Source: Quillaja saponaria
Taxonomy: Eukaryota > Streptophyta > Magnoliopsida > Fabales > Quillajaceae
Assembly: GCA_029379385.1 (NCBI GenBank)
Contig: CM055618.1
Span: 17,213,071 to 17,277,070 of the forward strand
Length of the DNA stretch: 64,000 bases
Direction: 5' to 3'
Below the pieces are notes generated by a model that did no database searches, was not told the DNA's origin, and saw nothing but the letters and a program-made list of their open reading frames with translations. A program made the position numbers and the translations under genes. Shown here in pieces: positions 1-11,772 of the stretch. Within the stretch, counting starts at the first letter, position 1; every line of letters begins with the position of its first letter.

Positions 1-3000
1 TGTAACGGTCATGGTCAGCATGGTTATCCACTTGATCGTACTGCCCCCGCCCTCGACGGTGCTCATAGTGATCATATTCCTCAGGATCATGGCCAGAGTC
101 TGCATGTCTATGTCCATGCTCGTGTTGAGCATACCAACCATGGTCATCCTCAGGTTCATAGTCCAGCTCCCTTTCACCCTGCCGATCCCTCTCATGTTTT
201 GATTCAACACGATCATGGTTAGACTCTTTATCAAGCGAGTGCCCACGATTATGGTCCCCAACATCATAATCCCTATCCCTTTCATGGTGGCGATCGCGAT
301 CCCGACCACGATCCCGATCACGTCCGCGGTCTCGATCACGTCCACGGTCTCTGTCTCTTTCCCTTTCCTTGTCTTTGTCCCTGTCCCTGTCCCTGTCCTT
401 GTCCTTGTCCTTGTCCTTGTCTCTGTTTCTATCTCGATCTCTGTGATGCCTATCCTCTCTATGATCACGATCCCTGGCCCTATCATGGGAGCGCTCACCC
501 GATCTCTCCAGCTCTTTATCTCTGTCCCTACCTCTTTCACGGGATTTTTCTCTATCCCTGTGATTTCCATTCAATATCACTGTTAATAAGAGCTGAACAC
601 TGGATGAAAGAGAATTTGTACAACCCCAAACATTTTACACTAAACAATGCCAACAAAAGAGATATATCATTGGCTTTGCATATTAGGAAATTAGCGTTTG
701 ATCGGTAGTCACTTTTCCAGGGAATGCTACCCACTAAAAACATGGCAAATTGAAAGTACAAACATTTTGGATCACTCTCACCGATCATTGTGTCTCTCCT
801 CCCGTAACCTTGGCTCCTCTGACCGAGAAGGTCCTGACTGTAGTTGCTCCCTGGGAAATGAAGGCATATTACAATTCCACTACATTAACAAGACCACCCA
901 GGCATATTAACCAATCGTGATATAATACTTTTTAAAAATATAAATACCAAAACCTAGTTTCAACAGCGGCTTCACAATACAAGCCAAAGTAATACTCAAC
1001 AAGGAATGTTATATTGCAGTTCATCAAGCATGATAGGCAGAGAGATACAGATAAGAGAATTGCTCAACAAGAGGAGGGAGGGGTATGCTACAAAAAGGTC
1101 AAAATAAGAGTTCCTTCAATATCATCAAAACTAAATGAAGTTTCAATTTAACAAATTACCTCCCAGAATATCGCTGGTTAACTTCTTCACCACCGACTCT
1201 AGTAGTTCCAAGCCCACCACCAAGTCTGCGAGGTCGCCAATTTGGAACAGTTCTACCACGTTCAACATCCACAAGCACTCTTCTACCTTCAATCTTTCTC
1301 CCATCAGCTTGTTTATAAGCAGCTGCATAACAAATACATATACTTACACATAACAGTCTGGAATGTTTAAAACTCTAAGACAAATTATTGTCATACTATA
1401 TCAAACCTTTCATGTCCCTTGTATGCATATACTCAATAAAAGCATAGCCTTTTGGCTTGTTTGTTTCATTATCAGTAACCAAGCGAACCTGAAAGTCATA
1501 AGAAAATAGGGGGAAAAAGAAAAAATAAGAGAAAAAATTAACTAGTCAACGAAGAAGATTCTGGTTGCAGGAGAAAAATAAAAAATACTCTAACACATGC
1601 TAAAAATTAGCTGATGATACCAAAGCAAAATGCTAATAGTGAAATCCTAAATGGCACGGCAGACAGGCACTATGCCTAATTAGCCGTGCTCACCTTTAAA
1701 TCACACAGCTCCCATCGCGAGATGCATCACCACGAGCAATAGTTGCTGAATAACTGATGTGTTTGGGGCCAATTTACCAGTAGTTGAATTCACTAACCTC
1801 CCCTTACCAGGGAACAATTTTCTTTCTTTTATATAAAGACAAATTCATAGATAATATAGAAAATACCAGGAATCTTCTCAACTGCTGATTTGTTTTTGAT
1901 AGCCTTTAAAGCCAAATGAACTTTTAGCCATATCTAAAGCACATACTAATTAAAATTTTAGAACAAAGGATATGAGATGCTAATACACCCAAAATATTTT
2001 ACCCAGTGCAATAAAAGAACAGAAGTTTTCAGTCTCCTTTTCTTGCCTGACACAAGCGAAATGGCATAACGCATCACAGCTCTGCTCAACTATAATGCAG
2101 AAGGAAGTACTGGGAATTGAGATGAGGTTTATAGAATAATAACAATAGGGTTACATTTTTTACCAGAACATCAACCCCTTACCAAGGATACCCACTGAGA
2201 TGATAAACAAATACTACCATAGAACTCTTACCAAAATAGATCAAACTCGGCTAAGTGGAATATAACAAAACCAACTCGTGAGACGTCAGAACAAACTGGT
2301 GGTGTCAACAGTGCTAATAGTACTATTCCACTGACACCCACCAAAACTTATTAGTCAGGGAGATCTTTTAACATTAAATTCTTGCAAACTAAGAAACATA
2401 ATAAGCACTGTATATCGCTGGTTATCCTTGCTGCTGAAGGAAAAAACACCAGAACCAACCCATTATCGCAATCGAGTCAACCATGAGGAACATTCTTGTT
2501 GAATGGTGAATTAGGATGTAGAAAATAAATGTTTCTCCAGCGCAAGCATAGAAAAGCATGTAACTAGGAGTCTATCCCTATAGTCTAGAAATACATGTGA
2601 ATGCCAGAGGAAACCACTTTTTCAAAATTTAAATGTTGGATTTTTATAATAAGAAATATGAAAAACATTTAAGTTGATACGAAATAATTTCAAAAGCAAG
2701 GTACAAGAGGATAAATGATCAATGATTCAAGATGGAAATTAGGGTTGAGGGAAGAAGGAGAAAACATAACATGTAGTGAAACTCTTACCGAACCCCACTT
2801 GGGATACTCAAAGATACCTACCCTCTTGATTGGACCATAAGACTCAAATTCCCTCTTCATTCTGCTCTCATTTGTCTCATAACTCTGCCAGGAGATGAAA
2901 TCACCAATAAGATATGACAAAATTGGCAAAGAGAGTGAAAACTGATATGCATTAGAGCATATAACTTACAAGTCTAGCAACAAACAAAGTCTTGTATGGG

Positions 3001-4449
3001 TCTCCAGATATATTTGGGTCATTATTTGGATCATCTGAAACAAAGCACATATTAGACTCACAGACACTATTACCAAAGTTAAATGCACTATATGATAATA
3101 GGAGTAATCACATTTTTGTAGCTCCTCAGCAGCCTTCTCTGCTCCCTTCTCTAATCTTAGCTTGTGTATTCTTGCTCTTCTTTGTGTCTGAACCCACAAA
3201 GACATATAGAAAATACATAGATCACAGATCTCATAAATTAAAAACCTCCAAAAGAAGCTACTATGACACTGTGATTTTATTTTCCTTTTCCTAGAAAATA
3301 TTTGCAATTTTAGCCTTTCTTACTGGCTAGAGAGCTAGAGGTTATCAATCGTATCATAAGGTCCTTCATGTGTATAGTGTTTGAATAATCAGAATGACAT
3401 TATACATCACACAATTTGAATCACAAGAAGCACATTGCACAACCCCTTTATGAGGCAGTAACAACGAGCTTTGCGTAAGCACATGATATTCTGATTCTAC
3501 AATATTGAAATTAAGTAATTATCTAATTAATTATCTTAAAACCATATGCAGCAGTAAAACTTTAAAAGTGAAAGTCTCACAGGAGTTTCAGCCTCTCGGA
3601 CAGGAGGAGAATACTCAGGATCTCCAGGCTCAGCGAACTTACTCACAAAGTGTGCCATCCCTAAGGAAGGAAGGAAAAAAAAAAAACTAACTAACAGTCC
3701 AAGCATAAATCATTATCTAAAGCAAAAAAAATAACAATGCCGGAAGGGCTTTAAACCTGTTAATGGAGGACATTTTCTTTTCTCCGGAGGTGGTTTATAT
3801 TCTAACGGTGGCCGAGCCTCAAAGAGCTTTAAAAGGTTGGCCGTGAGACCAGTTGGGTGCGCCTGTCCCATCTACATTACATGCAGATTAAAGAATCAAT
3901 AAAAAGCATGTAGTAAATGAAAAATACAGGCAACGAAGTTGTTGAAACTATAACGTGATTCCAAAAGCAGAAAGCAGAAATAATTAACAGCCATATCATC
4001 AAATTGTTCGTATACTTCCAATTCCATTCCTGCGTACAATTTAATTGGCAGAGCAATCTACAACTGAAACAAATCCACTAAACTCGACGAAACTACCAAA
4101 AGATCAACTAAATCGAAATCAGGAAGCCTCTAAAATCAGAATAGCATACAAATTTGAAGCCCTAGCTGAAACTATCGAATATCTATTAATAAAACAGAGA
4201 CTAAGATTAAGATCAAGATCAAGTTCATATAAGAATCCAAAATTTCAAGAAAACGAAAAAAAAAAAAAAAAAACACCTAAGCGTGATCAATAACATTTTA
4301 AAGCTAGAGTATTCACAAACAATAACGAGAAATCAAGATTAATGACAAACCAGCTTGAGCTGAAGGACGTTGGCACGATTCTGGGCTTTGGTACGGGCCT
4401 GGACGGCGGCGTTTTGGTTCCGCATGAAAGCATCGTTGTAGTCTCCCAT
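1..4449 (-). CDS. U1-70K: U1 snRNP 70 kDa protein (U1-70K), 3' end off window
   Basis: U1-70K binds stem-loop I of U1 snRNA and helps define 5' splice sites in the nucleus. Ten exons are read: 4351-4449, 3757-3871, 3581-3660, 3112-3187, 2970-3034, 2822-2884, 1407-1488, 1160-1322, 782-850 and 1-557. All phases agree and give 456 residues before the edge. The N-terminus ([11 protein letters not shown]...) and the helix [18 protein letters not shown] match the plant family. The RRM has RNP2 TLFVARL at 139-145 and RNP1 KGYAFIEY at 179-186, followed by [19 protein letters not shown]. The last exon is a long Arg-Asp/Glu-rich tail. Comparison with Arabidopsis suggests a few tens of residues are missing at the edge. 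Intron 6 (1489-2821, 1.3 kb) is far longer than the others and splits the RRM between RNP2 and RNP1; the Arabidopsis gene also has a long, alternatively retained intron here. Identity is secure; the exact end is not visible. Confidence 0.95.
1654..1689 (-). promoter_or_regulatory. Interrupted hairpin covering the predicted poison-exon donor
   Basis: Outer arms GCACGGC (1654-1660) and GCCGTGC (1683-1689) pair perfectly over 7 bp. Inside them AGGCA (1665-1669) and TGCCT (1673-1677) pair over 5 bp with a 3-nt loop. In the transcript the stem begins within the first six bases of the intron that would follow the predicted exon, so pairing could hide the donor from U1 snRNA. The pairing is seen directly; the role is inference. 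Confidence 0.45.
1694..1745 (-). other. Predicted poison exon inside U1-70K intron 6
   Basis: On the sense strand this 52-nt stretch follows TTATTCAG and ends AAAG before GTGAGC, a good donor. It is richer in G+C than the surrounding intron. Joined after exon 6 (phase 0) it reads about 14 codons and then TGA, so inclusion would stop translation inside the RRM. This is inferred from splice signals only; no transcript evidence is available. Confidence 0.4.
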
Positions 4450-5444
4450 GGCGAAGCGACTGGCGCCGGAGCGGGAACTGAGTTACAGTTTACGATTGAA
4501 ACGACCGACAATTACAAGTGGAGATAAATGAATAGCGTCAAAGAAGAAGGATATATCCGAAAGTCTGATACAGATCGTCGGAGAAGCCTCAAAGCGGCAG
4601 GTGAAGTACTTTAGAGGGTGTTTTTTTTATAGGTTAATTATAGAAGGAGATCCAGTGCGAGTTCGAGAACCGTAGGAAAAACTTTTCGGGTCGGCTATGA
4701 GTCCAACCCGGTCATCTACTGGTTCACCCAAGGTTTTCATTTTGTTTTTTAATTTTATTTGAATTTTGTAAATTGTTGGAATTCGTAAAATGGGTAAACA
4801 TCCTCTATAAGTAACTAATCAAATACTAAACTTCACCAAAAAAAAATTATAACCCAAAAAATAAGAAAAATAAAAATTATGCTTAAATACCAGGCCAATT
4901 TATAAAAATAAATACTGAATTTTTATAATTGATTTAATTAGTAAAAATATTTAATTTACCTTAGACGAAGTATTTTATTACCCAACCTCTCTCTTCCATG
5001 CAATTCTCATGGTTTTCTCCCATTTACCGTAAATATTATTAAAAAAAAAAAATTTTAACTTTCAATAATATGCTTAACTTTACAAATACTTCTTTCATGA
5101 TAAATACAATTGTATCTCACAGATGCGTGTCCATGACTTCGTTCCCAGTCATGTATGTGTACAAACATACAATAGAAAGAAAACTATTGATTAGCGCTTT
5201 TTGTTTATCGAATGCACTTAAAACACAACACTGGTGACCCAAAAGTTTTAAGCTCACCACTTTCAAAATATAAACCAAATGCAATTTTAACAGAATAAAG
5301 AAAAACAATAACCCGTTATTATTTAATATAATTTTGCCATTTTCTGTGTATGATCATCAAAATGGCTGTATCAGGAGGATCATCCAAGCAATTTCATATA
5401 TTGAAGGTAATGAGGCTGCTCAAGCGTACTTGCTTTTGAATCTC

Positions 5445-8400
5445 CTAGTGGCCCAATTCACGGGAGTCACCACTAGAAGTTTCGCTTACGAATTCTTTAC
5501 TTGACAATGCCATCTTTCTGAACTTCTGCATGTCAGAATTGTATGCATTTGTATCATAGTCTGAGCTCCCATTTGAGGAGGAGTAAATGGAGCTCTGACC
5601 GGGCCTCGTCCCTTCATTTAAATCGTCCAGTGACACATCTCCTTCCAGTGCTCTTACAATCTGTTTTCAAAATTATAAAAATCCATGAATGAACACATCC
5701 AATACTCAATAGCCTTTTCAACATGTCATCCGCAAAAATACGACTTCTAAGCAGAGGTTTGATTAATCATTCTGTTGTCCTTTTCAATCTCCCCCAATTA
5801 ACAATGCCAAATATACGACTTAAGCAGTGTCTTTAGCTATAGAATATAGCCGTTTTTTAAATAGCATTATTCTCTCAAGCAATACGGGGTTTAAGTATAT
5901 TTCATATCATAAAAATAGGGAGCTATATATAAACCTGGCTCATTTTTGGTCGCTTTCTACCAGAATGACGGATGCTGGCAGCGGCGCAGGCCACCATGCG
6001 TGCCATTTCTTGAGCATTGTAATTGTTCTCTAAAAATGGATCTACCAGCTCGGTGTAGTTTCCCTCCTCTAGTGCACGATTCAGAAGTGGTCGAGCCTAT
6101 TATATACCACACACACATATATTATCAGAGGGACATGCAGTTTGAGCTAACAAAAAGTTATGAATGACTTTGGGGTCAGATTTTCAATTTATGAATGTCA
6201 AGATATTCAAATCTGCTGAAGAACAAAAGGAAGTACAAACCCAGTCCACTAAACTATCGTACTCCATTGAACTTGTAGAATCCACAGGTCGCTTCCCAGA
6301 TATAAGTTCCAAGAGCATGACCCCAAATGAGAAAACATCAGACTTCTCTGTCAGTTTGCCACTTGAGGCATACTCTGGTGCCAGATACCTGCGTTGGCAC
6401 ATGAACAGAGGATTTAAAGATGTTACATTTTGTGGAGCAGGCATAAAGTTAAAATTTGTTCTAAAATTTTTAAGACCAGTAAATTGTCTGTAGCTGCTTC
6501 ATCACGTAGGGGAAAGATGATAGCTCAATAAAAATAATAATATCATTTTATCAACTTGCTTAATCATTATTTAAACCAACAGATGTGCTAATGATATAGT
6601 GTATGGGTTACATGTCTACTTAACATTATAAATAGAACTGTTTGCATTATCGGTTGTATCTTTGTTGAAGTTGCTTGAGGTAACTACGGTAAATGTTACA
6701 AAATAATTACCCGAATGTTCCCATAACACGTGTTGAGACATGAGTGTTATTGTCAGAAGACAGCTTAGCCAATCCAAAATCAGCCACCTGATCATTTAGA
6801 AATCATTTCAAGCATGATTAGTTTGCATCCATAACATGAGCATTGGCAATATGTCTGATTTTCTTGTAAGATCAAATGCTGCAGTTCTACCACATAGGAA
6901 CACCTAATTATCTTAATTAAGATATACCTTCGCTTCAAAGTTGTCATCAATGAGAATATTGGCGGATTTGATATCACGATGGATTATCCGAGGATGACCT
7001 GAGTGTGTTTGTCAATGAAGTGCTATGAGAAAGATTAACAAAAATAAACACATGCAGAACACACGCACAGACATGTGGGAGGGGGGGGGGGGGGGGTTGA
7101 CTCTTACAATCTTCATGAAGGTATGCAAGCCCTTTGGCAGATCCTACTGCAATGCGTAGTCTAGTACCCCAATCCATTGTTGGAAGGCCCTTTCCTGCAA
7201 CCACGAAAACATATCAGTTGTGCAGACGCTAAGTTAACAAAAATTGCAAAGTGGTTCCCCCTTCCTGTGCAGCCAGACATTATATTATAACCCTGCATCT
7301 AGATCATTATAAAATTTAACTTTCCATGATTCCATCTACTAAAAATTAATTCCTTCCATTCTCGCTAAAAGTTTCCTGACTCTTTTGATCAGAAGCATAC
7401 TTCAATCCTATTAAAGAAGGGAGGAAAAATGAAGTCTGAAAACTTACCATGGAGGTGATATTCCATGGTCTTATTGGGCACAAATTCATAAACCAGCATT
7501 CTCTGCCCACCAGCAATGCAATATCCAACAAGTGATACAAGATGCCGATGATGGACACGGCTAATGATGTCGACCTCAGCCTGGAATTCCCGCTCTCCTT
7601 GTCCGCTACCTGATTTGAGACTCTTTACTGCAACTTCCTTTCCATTAGGTAAAATACCCTTATGCACGTAACCAAAACCACCCTGTCCCAACAAATTGGC
7701 CTGTGCAAACCCGCCTGTGGCAGCTGCTAGCTCATCATAAGTGAAGGTGCTCTGATTGAAGCCTAGAGCCATGTTAGGTGAGGGAGGAGGCAAAGGAGGT
7801 TGTGAAAAATTGGTGCTCATGTCACCGCTCACTAGAGGAGGTGGAGGTGGAGCACCCCAACCACCATTAGCTGATGCCATTCCACTTGGTTGTTGGGGTA
7901 GCCTAACGACATGCTCCGCTCCATGGGGACCATTGGGCCAATTAGGGTGCTGCCCACTGTTGTAGTAGTCATTCCCTGTGCATAAATTAGGAACTTATAA
8001 TTTTATCAAGAGCTACTTGAATTTGTTTGTCATGCAACAGATTTAAATATGGAATAATTTATTGGATCAGAAATAATTTTGAGAACGTGTAGCTAATACA
8101 GAAGAATCCATTAACGTGAAATGCATTCAATATTGATTAAAAGAAACATATTTTATGATTAAGGCATTGGGTTTCGGCATGCACCTTTAGAAGGGTTTCC
8201 ATAGTATTGCATATGATCATTCTTTCTTTTCTTCTTCCTCGTGCAAATTACACAAATGACGATCAAGGCAAGAACAAATAACCCTACCCCAAGCACTACT
8301 CCTACTAGGGCTTGATTGGCTTTATTCCCTGAGCCCCCATTTTCTGTTGACGGAGTTGATGTATCCGGCGATTTATGTGATGAGGGTGGGGATTTGTGTC

Positions 8401-8740
8401 CCACTGGAGGTGGAGGTGGAGGTGGAGGTGGAGGTGAAAATGCTTCAGAGGTGTTGGAAGAGCGGGGTGGTGGTGGAGATAGTGAGCCCTGATTGGGCGA
8501 CGGGGGTGTTGAACTATTGTTTTTTGAAGATGGGGGAGGTGGGGAGGAATTACCGGAAGGAGCTGGCGGTGAAGATGAGCTCTGGGGTGGGGGTGAGGAA
8601 TCTGATGGCGGGGGAGGAGATGATGACTTCTCCGGTGGTGGTGCATCCGATGGTGGTGATGACGATGATTTGGATGGCGGTGGAGCGTCCGGAGAAGATG
8701 GAGTATCCGGTGTCGGAGCAGTTTTTGGGGACGAAGACAT
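5445..8740 (-). CDS. PERK4: Proline-rich extensin-like receptor kinase, PERK4 type
   Basis: A plasma-membrane Ser/Thr receptor-like kinase whose extracellular part is extensin-like and probably contacts the cell wall. Eight exons: 8185-8740, 7448-7975, 7108-7194, 6928-6998, 6711-6787, 6241-6388, 5935-6096, 5445-5660; they sum to 614 codons plus stop. Residues 1-140 are Ser/Pro-rich with an uninterrupted Pro run, and there is no classical signal peptide, as usual for PERKs. A membrane segment at about 143-166 is followed by TRKKKRK. The kinase has the Gly loop GQGGFG (282-287), Lys303, HRD (397-399), DFG (417-419) and APE (443-445), so it looks active. The C-terminus ([15 protein letters not shown]...) fits the PERK4-7 clade. 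Position near transporter, OFP, SF3B4 and PPR genes mirrors Arabidopsis At2g18470 (PERK4). The family is certain; the orthologue number is inferred. Confidence 0.93.
7081..7096. repeat. G16 homopolymer in PERK intron 3
   Basis: Sixteen consecutive G on the plus strand, extended on the left by GGGA. In the PERK transcript it is a C16 run starting about 11 nt after the 5' splice site of a 109-nt intron. Confidence 0.95.
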
Positions 8741-8850
8741 TCTAAATTTCTAGGTCATGAAGTACCTCCGGCCAAGGTTTACGTCAAAAACGTGCACGCC
8801 GGAAACTCCACCTTTCCCCTAACTGCTCGTCACTCAACGATTCACAACCC

Positions 8851-9110
8851 CTGAATAAATATGAGAGTTTTGAAAGAAAATTCAACAAGTTAAATGACAC
8901 AAATCAACTCAAATTAACACAACGTAGATTTTTCTTTTAATCAAATTTCAAACTTAAGGTTTTGGAAAAGGGAAAAAAAATGTTTTGCATGGAGAAAACT
9001 GTACCTGTATTGAGAAGCTAGAAGGGCTCTCAAAAGAAAGAGAGGGAAAACTTTTTGCATAGTGAAGATTCCATGATAGAAGGGGACGTCCCTGTCCCAA
9101 TGCCCTCCAA
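8851..9110 (-). other. PERK 5'UTR intron and leader exon
   Basis: A donor (TACAG before GTACAG, intron start at 9004) and an acceptor (TTATTCAG, intron end at 8851) define a probable 154-nt intron in the leader of the receptor kinase gene. The transcript start would lie somewhere beyond 9005. Inferred from splice signals. Confidence 0.45.
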
Positions 9111-9712
9111 CAAAGGAGGATCTCTTCTCTATCTATCAGCCTTTTGTCATTGCCACCCTTAATTAGTTTGAGTTAGTTATAGCTTTTACTAATTTTTGGC
9201 TGTTGTTTTTTATAATTTGGCAGTCCCTTTAAATGTCCACCTATTAAGCTAAAAAGTTTCCTATTTTTAATCCTACCAAGTATTAAAAACACTTTGTTCT
9301 CATGCATAAACCAATAAAACTTCTTCAAATTTGATTTAGAGGCCACCACCAAGCTTGCAGAAAGTCAGACACAACAACATCCAGAGACATTTTGAGACGT
9401 ATGAATCTGTCTCAAGCATACTGTGACCAGTATAAATAATTGACTTGATCATCAGCCAAGTGAAGCTACTTGCAGAGGGACTCGGATCAATTAAATTGTT
9501 TTGAGGCAGATGGATTAGGCTTCATAATATTCTAAAGCAGATTCTCATAAATTCCGTAAGGCCCTATTGGTGATTAGAGCAGTATAAACTCATGACACGG
9601 TTCCATCGAATTTATGGTTCATAATTGAAACTTTCGAAATTATTTAAAAACTATTATTCAAAGAGTGAGAGATATTAATCTTCCAAACACCAAGGTGCCA
9701 CGGAAAGAGATT
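9111..9712. other. Intergenic: PERK promoter side and 3' flank of F-box gene 1
   Basis: AT-rich sequence with no coding region that I can support. The right part should hold the 3'UTR of the F-box gene ending at 9713. Confidence 0.6.
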
Positions 9713-11772
9713 TCACAGGCGACAATTGCTTTCCTCGATAGACATCTGACGGAGCATCCCACTAAGCCAAGGGTGACGATCCACTTGTACAAGGCTGTTA
9801 ACGTATGGGACAAACCTCACAAACTTATCAGAGCTTAGCTCACTGATCGATGTTGCCTTTTGTTCTTTGACATGATATGCAATTAATCGAGTACCATTGT
9901 AAAGCATCAACAAATCATCGCTCCCAAAAGGCAAGGCTTGCAGCAATTCCATGGTATCATAAAGGAAATTTCCAAGATGGCAATAAATCCTTTGTTTCAG
10001 AGTCATAGTCACATCCCCATATATGTCTATCATCCATTGACTCTCTTGTTGATGAGGCAGAATGTAGCACAACTCCCCATGCATCACTGTCAAGACACCT
10101 TGTGGCCCACTGTTGGAAGGCAGTAGAAAAATCCCATATTCTTCATTCTTCAGATCAAAGGCCAACACTGCACCAGATACAGTTTCCCAGTAGCAAATCC
10201 CCTTCATGTAGAATCCATCAGCACACAATTTCAGCCCCTCCAATTCGCAACATAGGGTATCAACCATCCTCCACATCCTTGAACGCGAGGAGTAAATTTC
10301 AAAGCAGACAACAGGCTGACCAATCATAGGAATGGCGCATACCAGCTCAAAGTTTGCAGCAAAATTATATATTGCAGGTTCAAACACCAGTGCCACAACT
10401 GACTCAGGCCCATGATATAAATTTGGCTTGGGAAGCACTTCATATTGTTCACTTACAGGGTTGCAGATATAGTAAGCATCATTTCCATCTTGGCCTTGGC
10501 AGCAGAGCAGACCATTGCAAGCACTCCTTATGGTAACAGATTCAGGCAAGAAACTGAGGGAGGGACTAGGAATTCCAAAAGCAAGTGAATCGATTGAGAT
10601 GAGAAATGGGTTGTAACCAGGCACTTGACAAAAGAAACCAGAAATGTCCCGGAAGCAGTTAGCTTGCCTATGGGAAAAGAAAGGAGTACTGATATACTGA
10701 TTCCACCCTCTGGAAACAGTTTTGAACCTGCAAAGTGATTTGGCCGGGAGAAATGGAAGAGAATGCTCCATTATGATAGCTCCAATTTGCATGTTCTCCT
10801 TAATCTCAGGTTTAAAACAATCAGGTGGAGCTTGACTAGCTTTTGCCTTCAGTTGATATCCAGGAAACTGCAATCACAATAAGGAACAATAAGATCTTTT
10901 TGAGTACTGAATTAGTGTGCTTCAGTTAACATTCACCTGGAAAACATATTTTTTTTTTGTTCTTCTTACTTCACCAGTAATTAGTTAGGTTTCATAATCT
11001 ATGAAAGACATTAAGCTCCCAAAATTTAATTATAAGCATAAGAAAACAGGAAGACAGGGATATTGGAAATTCATGATACGAAGGTACTTCTAACATATTT
11101 TTCTCTTAGGAATTCATTAGCACACAGCAAGAGCACTAAACAAGATAAACATTAAAAATCATTACCAAAATGAGAGAAAAAGTAACTTCAAGGTAGTCCT
11201 TATAAACACAATAATAAGACAAGCTATTAACAAAACCAAATTTCAGAACATATCAATGTCATCATTTTCAAGCACTTCAAGCTATTAAAAATTGTTCATT
11301 TATTAATTCATTCAGAAAACAATTAATATCCATAAATTATTATTTCCAATGGGCTTTAAACACTAGGTCTTATACTCCAATAATTGAATACGTTGCTGCA
11401 ATAACAATTTGGATACCATTAACTAGGTAAATAACTATTTTTGTCTATCTCAGATTTATATGTATCAAGATTTCTCCCAAATAATCCTTGAAGTAACTAT
11501 ACAACCAACTCCACATTTAAAACCAGAGAAAATTATTTGCAATTTTAATCTGGAATGCAAAAGCCAATTACTTCAAACATATCATTCAAGTCAACATTCC
11601 AGGGAAAAAAAATCTAAGAACATACAGCATTCAAACCATCTTTAACGCCCAACTTTGGAGAAGTAATACTGTTTGAGTAATCAACACAACTATCTTCATC
11701 AGAGTCAGTTTCAATGTAACCATCAAAATCCAGGTCTGGATCGTCAAGGTCTGGATCGTTAAAATCTACCAT
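9713..11772 (-). CDS. F-box protein with acidic N-terminal extension (copy 1)
   Basis: Two coding exons, 11626-11772 and 9713-10867, give 433 residues in continuous phase. The first exon encodes an acidic leader (MVDFNDPDLDD...) ending at a GTATGT donor. The second carries an F-box-like segment at about residues 75-118 (EHSLPFLPAKSLCRF...), then SGFFCQ and an F-box-associated region (CNGLLCCQ, YYICNP, FEIYSS, FAFDL-like and YVNSLV). Such proteins are substrate receptors of SCF ubiquitin ligases; the target is unknown. It is a tandem paralogue of the gene ending at 14781. A 5'UTR intron (11777-13474) separates it from a leader exon near 13475-13560. The F-box lacks the usual N-terminal LPxDL start, so SKP1 binding is likely but unproven. 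Confidence 0.85.

Noticed and set aside
215..586. Plus-strand frame rich in Val, Pro and Ile over the first 600 bases
   Set aside because: It is antisense to the Arg/Asp-rich last exon of U1-70K; the regular composition is a shadow of the repeated codons.
8347..8753. Gly-, Val- and Glu-rich plus-strand frames
   Set aside because: Antisense to the proline-rich exon 1 of the PERK gene.
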